From Brevibacillus brevis (lineage in GTDB: Bacteria; Bacillota; Bacilli; Brevibacillales; Brevibacillaceae), in NCBI RefSeq assembly GCF_022026395.1, contig NZ_CP041767.1:4124501-4188500 (forward strand): a DNA stretch of 64,000 nucleotides, in the 5' to 3' direction. The position numbers and the translations under genes were made by a program. The notes under the pieces are model-generated. The model did no database searches. It was not told the DNA's origin and saw nothing but the letters and a program-made list of their open reading frames with translations. Below, one piece after another: positions 8,274-15,897 of this stretch; the stretch's first letter is position 1; each line of letters opens with the position of its first letter.

Positions 8274-9362
8274 GTGAGAAAATTGCATATTACTTCGGTA
8301 AAGCCGGGCGATGTCATTGCCAAGAGCGTGTTCCAAGAAAATGGGAACGTTCTGCTGGGGATCGGGGTACAACTAACTCCCCGTTACATTGAACGCCTTG
8401 TTCAATTGGGAATTGATACCCTTTACATTCAAGACAAGCATACTGAAGATATCATGCCGGAAGATGTAATCCGCGATGAGACGCGTAAAGAAGCCGTGGA
8501 TGCCGTGTACAAAACGATGACCACCCTCATGGACCAGCCGCAGATCAAGCGCCGTACGTCCGCACCTGATTTCGGGAGCAGTTTTCAAAAGGTTTTTCGG
8601 GAAATCTTTCAAGACTTGAGCAGTCGCAAGGACATCTTGGTCAACTTGTCCAGTCTTCACGTTTTGGATGGTTACCTTTTTCACCACGCTGTCAATGTCG
8701 CTGTTCTGTCTGGTGTGGTAGGGATGGCCAAAGGCTACAACCAGCAGCAGATGATGGAATTGGGCATTGGTGCTCTTTTGTTCGACATCGGCATGACACA
8801 GGTTCCTAAGGAGCTCTGGACCATGCGTACCGAGTTAAGCCCCGAAGAACGCCAACGTGTCCAATACCACACCGAAGAAGGCTTCCATATTTTGCGGAAT
8901 CAACATAATATCTCGGTCGTCTCCGCACACTGTGCGCTGCAACACCACGAGAGATACAATGGAACAGGATATCCTCGTCAGCTCTGCGAGAAAAATATTC
9001 ACGAGTATGCACGCATCGTCGCAATCGCGGATGTTTACGATGCCTTGGTTTCCCCGCGTCCATTTCGGAAAAGCTACTCGCCGAGTGATGCTACCGAGTA
9101 CTTGTTCGCTACAGGAAACACCTATTTCGACCTCGACTTGCTCAAGCTATTCCTGCAGCACGTCGCGATTTATCCAATTGCCTCTACTGTATTGCTGAGT
9201 ACAGGGCATACCGGGGTCGTTTCCAAAGTGAATCCATTGGCAGTGAATCGGCCCACGATCCGTATTTTAACCAATGAAGATGGATCTGAAGTAGCCACCA
9301 CCTATGAAATCGATCTCTACGATAAAGAATGGATGAGCGTAACGATCGTCAAAACCTTATAG
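8274..9362 (+). CDS. HD-GYP domain protein with degenerate HD motif
   Basis: Related to HD-GYP phosphodiesterases that break down cyclic-di-GMP. N-terminal DUF3391-like segment (1-60), HD-GYP domain about 110-290 with HHERYNGTGYP at 224-234, and a C-terminal extension ending at 362. The catalytic HDIGK signature reads FDIGM at 170-174, so a metal-ligand histidine and the lysine are gone; activity is therefore doubtful and a ligand-sensing role is possible. GTG start with GGGG eight bases upstream. Transcribed alone, closed by a terminator. Confidence 0.85.
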   Translation: MRKLHITSVKPGDVIAKSVFQENGNVLLGIGVQLTPRYIERLVQLGIDTLYIQDKHTEDIMPEDVIRDETRKEAVDAVYKTMTTLMDQPQIKRRTSAPDFGSSFQKVFREIFQDLSSRKDILVNLSSLHVLDGYLFHHAVNVAVLSGVVGMAKGYNQQQMMELGIGALLFDIGMTQVPKELWTMRTELSPEERQRVQYHTEEGFHILRNQHNISVVSAHCALQHHERYNGTGYPRQLCEKNIHEYARIVAIADVYDALVSPRPFRKSYSPSDATEYLFATGNTYFDLDLLKLFLQHVAIYPIASTVLLSTGHTGVVSKVNPLAVNRPTIRILTNEDGSEVATTYEIDLYDKEWMSVTIVKTL

Positions 9363-9371
9363 GCTCACGAC

Positions 9372-9404
9372 AAAGCTGAGATTCATTATTCATCTCAGTT
9401 TTTT
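9372..9404 (+). terminator. Terminator after HD-GYP gene
   Basis: CTGAGAT (9376-9382) pairs with ATCTCAG (9392-9398), followed by six T. Confidence 0.8.
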
Positions 9405-10075
9405 CATGCGTGGGTACGGGTTGTTTTCGTACGTTGCAAATACCCCGCAACTAAAACGAGAGCGACCAACCCAATTTTGATCACATATTCGAGCCAACTC
9501 ATCCCTGCGACCCACTCACGCATCGTATTTTCCATGAGAATCATATTCGCCGCCGTCACTGCCAGGACACCTGAACCAATATAAACAAGCCATACAAAGC
9601 GCTCCATTGCCTTTAAAATGAGCTGGCTACCAAAAACCATGAGAGGCACACTGATCAAGAGGCCCAGCACGATGAGGACGACGTCGCCTTGCGCTGCCCC
9701 TGCAATAGCGAGTACATTGTCCAGTCCCATCATCACATCTGCCACAACAATCGTCTTGACCGCTTGGATCAAGTCTTCACTCGAGTTGATTGCTTCCTCT
9801 CGCTCGTCCTCGCGCAACAGGTTGTAGCTGATCCATAGCAGAATGATTCCGCCAATCAGGTACAAATACGGGATTTTCAGCAAATAAACAGCAAGAATCG
9901 TAGCGATTACGCGTACGATGATAGCAAGAAACGTTCCCCACAAAATGGCTTGTTTTCGTTGTTCGACAGGGAGCTTCCGGCAAGCGATGGCAATGACCAC
10001 GGCATTATCTCCACTTAATACGAGGTTAATGGTAATGATGAGTAGCAGCGACGAAAAAAAAGCAGATTCAAACAA
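9404..10075 (-). CDS. TerC family membrane protein (YjbE-like)
   Basis: Integral membrane protein of the TerC family; Bacillus members act with exporters in manganese efflux and metalation of secreted proteins. Seven hydrophobic helices; signature acidic membrane motifs LVLSGDNAVVIA (about 20) and VVADVMMGLDNVLAIAG (about 115). A GTG at 10084 lies inside the GGGAGGGTG ribosome-binding site, so TTG at 10075 is the likelier start. I looked for a yybP-ykoY manganese riboswitch upstream; the roughly 90-base gap to the divergent gene is short and shows no consensus. Confidence 0.9.
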   Translation of the reverse strand: MFESAFFSSLLLIITINLVLSGDNAVVIAIACRKLPVEQRKQAILWGTFLAIIVRVIATILAVYLLKIPYLYLIGGIILLWISYNLLREDEREEAINSSEDLIQAVKTIVVADVMMGLDNVLAIAGAAQGDVVLIVLGLLISVPLMVFGSQLILKAMERFVWLVYIGSGVLAVTAANMILMENTMREWVAGMSWLEYVIKIGLVALVLVAGYLQRTKTTRTHA

Positions 10076-10118
10076 AGGATGCACCCTCCCTGAACTTTTT
10101 GAGCCCTACTCGCCACCC

Positions 10119-10148
10119 TTGTACGGTGCCCCTGATTTTTTGTATGAT
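10119..10148 (+). promoter_or_regulatory. Sigma-A-like promoter
   Basis: TTGTAC (10119-10124), 18-base spacer, TATGAT (10143-10148), 22 bases before the start at 10171. It fits transcription of the conserved unknown gene divergent from terC. Confidence 0.55.
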
Positions 10149-10170
10149 GGTAACGAGGAGGGTTGTCGAA

Positions 10171-10692
10171 ATGTCGAAACAATTCGTTATAGAAGCGATC
10201 ATGTTGGCTATCTACGGGGAGTTGATGGTCCCATCGCAACCAGTAGAATATCTGATACCCGCGTCGACAATCTATGAATTGGACGAATTTATCCAGAGTC
10301 CTGAACCTATCATGCCCTACTCTGCTGATGATCAGTATGTCCGACGGATTATGAAAGAAATGAGCCAATTTTTTGCCGATCCATTCAACCGCAAACGAAT
10401 GGAAAAAGGACTGATCGCCCCATGGTCCAAGGTTCCCTTTTCTTTTCCGAACGGCGTGACCCTGACGGTCGTAAAAGTAGAGGACAACGCCATGTGGGGG
10501 GAGATATTTGATCCCGTAGAGACACAGCTATTGTTGACAGCCATGAAATTCGAGGCCCCGCTTCTCACAGACCAGCCTGATTATCAGGATCGGATATTGG
10601 AATATATCGTGCCCGTTCAATTTTACGATGTGGATGATTTTGATTTCGCGCTCGAGCAAGGAATCTCTTTGAACGACCTTCGTGAACCATAA
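10171..10692 (+). CDS. Conserved Firmicutes protein of unknown function
   Basis: Soluble 173-residue acidic protein starting MSKQFVIEAIMLAIYGEL. I recognise it only as a conserved hypothetical of Bacilli sometimes labelled ADP-heptose synthase; nothing visible supports that name (no nucleotidyltransferase HxGH or kinase motif). ATG at 10171 has GAGGAGG nine bases upstream; the frame is open further 5' but there is no other good site. Own promoter and terminator, so monocistronic. Confidence 0.75.
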   Translation: MSKQFVIEAIMLAIYGELMVPSQPVEYLIPASTIYELDEFIQSPEPIMPYSADDQYVRRIMKEMSQFFADPFNRKRMEKGLIAPWSKVPFSFPNGVTLTVVKVEDNAMWGEIFDPVETQLLLTAMKFEAPLLTDQPDYQDRILEYIVPVQFYDVDDFDFALEQGISLNDLREP

Positions 10693-10700
10693 TCAAGAAG

Positions 10701-10737
10701 ACAGACCGACGAGCCTGATGCTTGTCGGTCTGTTTTA
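10701..10737 (+). terminator. Terminator
   Basis: ACAGACCGACGAGC pairs with GCTTGTCGGTCTGT around a five-base loop, followed by TTT. Confidence 0.85.
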
Positions 10738-10763
10738 AGTCTTTGCCTTACCACAAAAAAACG

Positions 10764-10791
10764 TTCTGAGTAGGTTTGTCCATGGTACAAT
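10764..10791 (+). promoter_or_regulatory. Likely promoter of cheW
   Basis: TTCTGA (10764-10769), 16-base spacer, TACAAT (10786-10791), 37 bases before the ATG. The same GGTACAAT block occurs before the genes at 38378 and 38867. Confidence 0.4.
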
Positions 10792-10828
10792 ATGGGTAAA
10801 GACATGGAAAGCGGTTCGGGGAGGAATT

Positions 10829-11314
10829 ATGCACATGGAAATGACGAAAAGAAGCAACGGTTCGGATTGGGAAGCAGAAGCTGCTGTTGAACAACAGATT
10901 TTGTTTAAAATGGGGAATGAATATTACGGACTGTCGATTTCGCTCGTACGTGAGATCATCAAGCCGCTGCCCATTACACGTTTTCCAAAATCTCCACTTT
11001 ATGTCGAAGGAGTCATTGATCTGCGTGGGCGGATCTTGCCGATCATCAACTTGCGGAAAATGTTTGATTTGGAACCTATGGAAGAAACAGATGATACTCG
11101 TTTTGTTGACTTGCAGATGGATGGTTTGAACATTGGAATTATCGTGGATGCGGTCTCTGAGGTCATGAATATTCCGCAGAGCATGATCGAGCCTGCACCA
11201 CCCATTATCGCTGGTGTAGAGGGCAAGTATTTGCAAGGCATTGCCCGAATGAACGACAAGCTGATCATGCTGCTTGATGTGGATGAAATTTTTGGACAGT
11301 GGAAAAAGAAGTAA
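10829..11314 (+). CDS. cheW: Chemotaxis adaptor protein CheW
   Basis: Adaptor that couples methyl-accepting chemoreceptors to the CheA kinase at the cytoplasmic face of the membrane. CheW domain spans residues 25-155, with ILFKMGNEYYGLSI, VEGVIDLRGRILPIINLRK (the arginine and glycine block typical of CheW) and VDAVSEVMNI. 161 residues, usual size. ATG start behind GGGGAGG. No other chemotaxis gene is adjacent, so this is an orphan CheW with its own promoter and terminator. Confidence 0.93.
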   Translation: MHMEMTKRSNGSDWEAEAAVEQQILFKMGNEYYGLSISLVREIIKPLPITRFPKSPLYVEGVIDLRGRILPIINLRKMFDLEPMEETDDTRFVDLQMDGLNIGIIVDAVSEVMNIPQSMIEPAPPIIAGVEGKYLQGIARMNDKLIMLLDVDEIFGQWKKK

Positions 11315-11324
11315 GTGGCAGTGT

Positions 11325-11359
11325 AAAGCCCAGTGCGCAGATGATGCACTGGGCTTTTT
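11325..11359 (+). terminator. Terminator of cheW
   Basis: AAAGCCCAGTGC (11325-11336) pairs with GCACTGGGCTTT (11346-11357), followed by T. Confidence 0.85.
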
Positions 11360-11380
11360 GCTCTTTTTATTCGTTCTATC

Positions 11381-12049
11381 CTACTCTCTGCCTCCGCTAG
11401 CTAAATATGCAAAGTTCACCCACACCATCTCTTCGATTCCCAAAATTTCTTTGAACAGGTCAACCGAGTCGTACAACAGTGAAGCCCCTGTGTCGTCATC
11501 GACGTTCGTCAACAACTGCAAATCAAAAAGGGAACGTAACTGCTGAATCTGCTTCGGACCCACGATCCGACTAAACGACTGCGGCTTGATACGTGTGATC
11601 CCTTTACCTACTTCTCGCCGATACAACTCCGAACGCACTACCCTCTCCAGTATGTCTTCATACTTTTGCCGAACGTCCTCGCTGTCTACAATTCCTTCCT
11701 GCAGGTCAATTTCTGGATAAAGCCTGCCAAACTCGGCTTCCGCCATTTCCACATCGAGCGAGTAGCTGATTGTCGCTGACGCAACCTCGAAGCCTGCATC
11801 GAACAAGCGAAAGCCCCAGCCGTTGTCCTCAGCGTCATGAAACCAGAGGAGGGGAACGAATTGCTTGGACAGTCTCAGCAAAAAATCAAGCGTCGTGGAG
11901 GTTTCCAGCCACTCATCCTGCAGGAAAAATGCATTCCAGTCGCTGTTGACGTTTCTGTGGAAGTATGGCTGCTCTGTCTTGGATAAGGCAATCAGTACTT
12001 TCGGTTCGTATTTGCGTGGATAAAGAATGCCGGTCGTGAACTCACCCAT
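11381..12049 (-). CDS. Hypothetical protein (about 222 residues)
   Basis: Soluble protein with no recognised domain. It is rich in aromatic residues (LLWFHDAEDNGWGFRLFDAGFEVAS) and ends LGIEEMVWVNFAYLASGGRE. The open frame runs up to a TTG at 12139 that would overlap thpR by 41 bases; the internal ATG at about 12049, preceded by GGTGG, is the better start. It lies directly downstream of thpR on the same strand and is probably co-transcribed with it. Confidence 0.7.
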   Translation of the reverse strand: MGEFTTGILYPRKYEPKVLIALSKTEQPYFHRNVNSDWNAFFLQDEWLETSTTLDFLLRLSKQFVPLLWFHDAEDNGWGFRLFDAGFEVASATISYSLDVEMAEAEFGRLYPEIDLQEGIVDSEDVRQKYEDILERVVRSELYRREVGKGITRIKPQSFSRIVGPKQIQQLRSLFDLQLLTNVDDDTGASLLYDSVDLFKEILGIEEMVWVNFAYLASGGRE

Positions 12050-12098
12050 CCGTTTTCCACCGCTTTCTGGAAGGCTTCCCTGATCCTTTCTTCTTAGT

Positions 12099-12695
12099 CT
12101 ATTCAGGCAACGCTTGTTTTTTGCTGTGATCTTTATCAAACGTGCTCGTGTGGATAATCGTATGTACCGCGCCCTCCCGCAACAGCTCGGAATAATACAA
12201 ATGGAAATGCCTTGCCTTCCATTGTGGCGGCTCCTGCGCTAAATAACGTTCATTCCAATCCAGGAGGGCAAGCTCATCCCCACTGCGATGCGGACCACGT
12301 GCCAGCGTAATATGTGGCCGATACCTCTTCCGATCGTAGGACAAGCCTTCGTGCAACTCAAACCGTCTGCCCAACAATAAATGCAGCTGTTTGAGAGGAG
12401 AAAGTTGGCCGCGCAGTCCCAGCCAAAGCACACGTGGATGCAGGGCATTCGGAAAAACCCCAAAGCTGCCAACACCCAGGGTAAATGGCTGGATGATCGC
12501 GCTGACGATATCCATATCCTCGCTGATAGCGGGAACGAGTAACTCATCTACTTCACCAAGAAAATGCAGAGTCAGATGCAAATTAGCGAGGGACTGCCAC
12601 CTGTCCGCAGACACATCTTGCTTCAACCGTTTTTGAACATCGGCAATATAAGCGGCAGCCTCAGCGGGAATATCCAATGCTATGAATAAACGCAT
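12099..12695 (-). CDS. thpR: RNA 2',3'-cyclic phosphodiesterase (2'-5' RNA ligase family)
   Basis: Two-histidine phosphoesterase that opens 2',3'-cyclic phosphates on RNA and in some members ligates tRNA halves. The two catalytic HxTx motifs are present: HLTLHFLG (about residue 42) and HITLARG (about 128). 198 residues, normal for the family; begins MRLFIALDIPAEAA, typical of ThpR. ATG start with AGGAGGACAG upstream. Confidence 0.92.
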   Translation of the reverse strand: MRLFIALDIPAEAAAYIADVQKRLKQDVSADRWQSLANLHLTLHFLGEVDELLVPAISEDMDIVSAIIQPFTLGVGSFGVFPNALHPRVLWLGLRGQLSPLKQLHLLLGRRFELHEGLSYDRKRYRPHITLARGPHRSGDELALLDWNERYLAQEPPQWKARHFHLYYSELLREGAVHTIIHTSTFDKDHSKKQALPE

Positions 12696-12710
12696 TTCTG
12701 TCCTCCTTCG

Positions 12711-12740
12711 AAAAAAATAGCCCTCCTGTGACGGAGAGCC
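12711..12740 (-). terminator. Terminator of the 12760-13242 gene
   Basis: On the minus strand GGCTCTCC and GGAGGGC form a stem around GTCACA, followed by TATTTTTTT. Confidence 0.7.
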
Positions 12741-12759
12741 ATTTGTCTTTCATGCCGCT

Positions 12760-13242
12760 TTAGGCAGCCATCATCTTTCCGGTTACGATTCCCAAAACAC
12801 TCCTGACATATTCCGCAAGACGGTTCGTTCCAGGCTGGTAAGTAAAGCGCAGGGTCAGTTCACTATGACCGACATGGCCAGCGGGAGGGATATTCCAGAA
12901 GTACTCTCCTTCCCCGTATAAAAACTCTTCAATGCGCTGCTTCTTTCCTTCGATATCGATACTCGGATCATACGTCAAGGAAAACTTCATCATGACAGAA
13001 AACGAATCTGTCCAAACGTGATCACGCTTATGTAATTTCCCATGGATAACAACTAAACCGGCTTCTCCCCACAGATTGTACTCGAGCAAAGCCTGAAACT
13101 GCGGATGTACTTGCAGCTCCAAGGCAGGAAGCCCTCCTTCGATCGTAAGTGCATGACGTTGTGCCAGTTGCTCAACCTCCCCTTGAAAACGGTGGGCGCA
13201 TTCAGAAACAGCCTGGAACAAATTGGGTTCAACAGCGTACAT
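12760..13242 (-). CDS. Hypothetical protein (160 residues)
   Basis: Small soluble protein beginning MYAVEPNLFQAV, without recognised domain. Mixed alpha/beta composition with several aromatic residues (EFLYGEGEYFWNIPPAG). A GTG at 13251 falls inside the GAGAGGTGA ribosome-binding site, so the ATG at 13242 is the start. Own terminator. Confidence 0.7.
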   Translation of the reverse strand: MYAVEPNLFQAVSECAHRFQGEVEQLAQRHALTIEGGLPALELQVHPQFQALLEYNLWGEAGLVVIHGKLHKRDHVWTDSFSVMMKFSLTYDPSIDIEGKKQRIEEFLYGEGEYFWNIPPAGHVGHSELTLRFTYQPGTNRLAEYVRSVLGIVTGKMMAA

Positions 13243-13391
13243 CGTCGTCACCTCTCCCCAATGGAATGTCTGTCTTACCTAATTCGAATTCCCGCTTGTC
13301 GTATCCTTTGTTGAAAAATGACTTATTTACCCATATTTCATCGAAGACGAAAAAATTCCAGGGAGAGTCTTTTTTCACAATCTCACAACAA

Positions 13392-14432
13392 TTACAGGTA
13401 AGGGACAGGCATCCCTGGAAACGCTTTCGAAAACACCTGCGCGAGATGCTCCTGTACCTCTTCATCCAGCTCCAAATGATAGAGGCGACCGCTCTCATAA
13501 CGCAGCAGTGGATAGGCGCCCACCTGCAAGGGAGAAGCGTCCTGTGTCTGCACGTACTCCGGCAAGGTCATCAAAAAGCGCGAGAACGGATTCGCTTCAT
13601 CCTCTGACATGTGAACAACCTCGAATAAATGCGAGAGACTAGGCGTCAGCACGATCATTGCGTAATCGCCCTCTTCCGCAGCCCATACGGTAAAGGACGT
13701 ATCCCGGACTTCGCTGCGGGCGTGCCTGCGCATGACCCATATTGCTTGCTGCACAGTACTCATCAATAAATGCTGGGCCCCTTCTTCACCATGGACATCT
13801 CTCATGTGCTTGTAACGCAATATGAAGGCCATCCCCGATTCCGTAAAAACGGATGCAGGCAAGCTCATCGCCGAGATGCTTTCAGTCTCTTCCTCACGCA
13901 CCTGCACCTCTTCCGGGAGTGTATCGGGAGTCCCCTCATAGAGCGCCTGAATCATCTCACGTGTCCGAGCCACTTCCGCTGGGGAAAAAGAAACCGACTC
14001 GGAATAGATATGGGTAAGTTTACGATCCGCGTAAGCCAAGTAGTGTAAAGAAGTATACGGCTGCTCGATCATTCTCAAGGCCATGCTTCGCTCATCAGCA
14101 CGCGCTATGTCGAACGTCAAGGGAAAACCAAGCGGATTCAGCGGGTCCGAAAGTGTCCAAATGACCGCGAGCAGTTTATTTTGATACGTCTTGAATTCGA
14201 GCGAAACGGCATCTCTCGTCTGCTCACTGAAAGCATCCACCGATTCGAACACCAAATACAGCTCCACTACGCCAGTGCCACTAAGACGGACAAAGTAAGG
14301 AAGACCCTCTTCTTCTGCCAGCTTGTACAAATCGTGATAAACCACGGGGTCGAGTACCTCTCCCTGCGTTGACTCGTCTAGAGAGCACAGGGTGTCATCG
14401 GGGGTTAGCGGAGGAAAAAAATCGTCGTTCAT
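13392..14432 (-). CDS. Hypothetical protein co-transcribed with surE
   Basis: Acidic 346-residue cytosolic protein (start MNDDFFPPLTPDDTL) with no recognised domain, signal or membrane segment. The ATG lies 4 bases after the surE stop, so translation is very likely coupled. N-terminal half is mixed alpha/beta; the C-terminal part (YLLRYESGRLYHLELDEE) is strand-rich. Function unknown; coupling to surE suggests expression in the same condition but proves no shared activity. Confidence 0.75.
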   Translation of the reverse strand: MNDDFFPPLTPDDTLCSLDESTQGEVLDPVVYHDLYKLAEEEGLPYFVRLSGTGVVELYLVFESVDAFSEQTRDAVSLEFKTYQNKLLAVIWTLSDPLNPLGFPLTFDIARADERSMALRMIEQPYTSLHYLAYADRKLTHIYSESVSFSPAEVARTREMIQALYEGTPDTLPEEVQVREEETESISAMSLPASVFTESGMAFILRYKHMRDVHGEEGAQHLLMSTVQQAIWVMRRHARSEVRDTSFTVWAAEEGDYAMIVLTPSLSHLFEVVHMSEDEANPFSRFLMTLPEYVQTQDASPLQVGAYPLLRYESGRLYHLELDEEVQEHLAQVFSKAFPGMPVPYL

Positions 14433-14435
14433 GCG

Positions 14436-15233
14436 TTATTCCTCCTGTTTTCCCCAGTCTTTTAGCAATGCCCAATTGTCCATTTGTTTTAAGAGAGTCC
14501 GATCTGTCGCGTCAATGTGGACAGGGGTGATCGCAATATAACCGTGCTTGAGCAAATCATAGTCCAGCGGCTCCGCCAGTGGCATGACTTGAGGATACTC
14601 GCGTGCCAAATAATAGCCTTCTGCTTCTTCGCTATATTTGTCTTCATAGTGGTTCATGGACAAGGTGGCCGGAACCATTCCTTTCACCTCAGCCAGCGGC
14701 ACATGCGGGATATTGATATTCCAGAATACCTCTGACGCCAGTTCCCCTTTGACCGCAAGATCGCTGAATTCTTTTACGAGCGGACGAATCATCTCCACTA
14801 CATCGCCGTAGTTGTCTTGATCGAACCAGTTATCATAGGAAAGGGCAACACCAGGAACACCCAAGATTACCGCCTCCCTGGCACCGCTGCACGTACCGGA
14901 GTAATAAATATCACGTCCGAGATTGGTCCCGACGTTAATCCCCGAGAATACGATATCCGGCTTTTTCCCATGTTCAAACAAGAGATGGTAAGCAGCTTTT
15001 ACACAGTCAGCAGGGTTACCATTGACCGCCCACGCTTTCACCGGCATTCCGTAAAAATCACGCTGTTCAGGCGAGAGTGCACTCCGATAAGTGATTCCGT
15101 GTCCGACCCCGCTTTTCTCTTCAACCGGTGCTACTATATAGACTTCCGCTCCCTCCAAAGTGAGCAAAGCTTCTACTAACCGCTTGATACCAAGAGCATC
15201 GATGCCATCATCATTCGTAACCAAGATCCGCAA
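14436..15233 (-). CDS. surE: 5'/3'-nucleotidase SurE
   Basis: Metal-dependent nucleoside 5'-monophosphate phosphatase. N-terminal RILVTNDDGIDALG carries the metal-binding Asp pair, followed by APVEEKSGVGHGITY and SGINVGTNLGRDIYYSGTCSGA, the active-site signature. The open frame extends to 15320, but the family-typical N-terminus begins at TTG 15233, preceded by GGAGGAG with eight-base spacing. About 265 residues, normal. First gene of a two-gene unit with the unknown gene at 13392. Confidence 0.95.
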   Translation of the reverse strand: MRILVTNDDGIDALGIKRLVEALLTLEGAEVYIVAPVEEKSGVGHGITYRSALSPEQRDFYGMPVKAWAVNGNPADCVKAAYHLLFEHGKKPDIVFSGINVGTNLGRDIYYSGTCSGAREAVILGVPGVALSYDNWFDQDNYGDVVEMIRPLVKEFSDLAVKGELASEVFWNINIPHVPLAEVKGMVPATLSMNHYEDKYSEEAEGYYLAREYPQVMPLAEPLDYDLLKHGYIAITPVHIDATDRTLLKQMDNWALLKDWGKQEE

Positions 15234-15329
15234 AATAGGGTCTCCTCCTTTAACCATAGCGTTGCCACTTGCTGAGACGTTATTTTTCTTATTGTACTGT
15301 AGAAAACGAGGCTGCGCCACGCTTCCCCC

Positions 15330-15363
15330 AAAAACGAAAGGACCCCAATCATATTGGGGCCCT
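15330..15363 (-). terminator. Terminator of the TerB-like gene
   Basis: On the minus strand GGCCCCAAT pairs with ATTGGGGTC around a three-base loop, followed by CTTTCGTTTTT. Confidence 0.75.
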
Positions 15364-15365
15364 GG

Positions 15366-15797
15366 CTATTCTTCTACAATATCTTTCCATCGTTCGCGCC
15401 AAACAATCCCTTCGCGAATCCACTCTTCTACTTGACGCTGCTTTTCCTCCGAGATTCCGATCAGGCAAGCGATGCGGGCAATCTCTTTTGTCTCCGACGG
15501 GGATAGCTTCCGATCGATCAATGCCATGTGGTAGAGCTTGCGCATCATAACGAGCTTTTCAGCCTGGGTCATGGCTACCAGGTCTTCCACGATGACCTCC
15601 GGACGCTTCGGATAGTCCATATCATCCATCAAAATTTGTCGTTCTTTCAATGTAAAATGCTCCGAATTCACGATTTCATGAATACGATCCATTTCTTTAT
15701 TTCCTATATAACCGTCGGCGTGCCCGACGCAGATCATCAAGCGAATGGACGCAAACAAAATGTGTTTGTCCTTTTCGATTTTGGTATACACCGGCAT
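15366..15797 (-). CDS. TerB-like (tellurite-resistance/DjlA N-domain) protein
   Basis: All-helical 143-residue protein resembling the TerB/DjlA N-terminal fold: two repeats centred on ICVGHADGYIGNKEMDRI (about 24) and MALIDRKLSPSETKEIARI (about 92), each with an acidic metal-binding-like loop. Members are linked to stress and phage inhibition but mostly uncharacterised. ATG start with GAGGAGC upstream. Stand-alone, closed by its own terminator. Confidence 0.75.
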   Translation of the reverse strand: MPVYTKIEKDKHILFASIRLMICVGHADGYIGNKEMDRIHEIVNSEHFTLKERQILMDDMDYPKRPEVIVEDLVAMTQAEKLVMMRKLYHMALIDRKLSPSETKEIARIACLIGISEEKQRQVEEWIREGIVWRERWKDIVEE

Positions 15798-15897
15798 AGC
15801 TCCTCCTCAAAGAACTTTATGAGCATAATAAATATCTACATATGATAATACGATGAAAAACGAAAGCGGTTTCACATGATTATGTGACAAATTTATG

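Noticed and set aside
10076-10170. Manganese (yybP-ykoY) riboswitch before terC
   Set aside because: Gap to the divergent gene is about 90 bases and lacks the conserved loop sequences.
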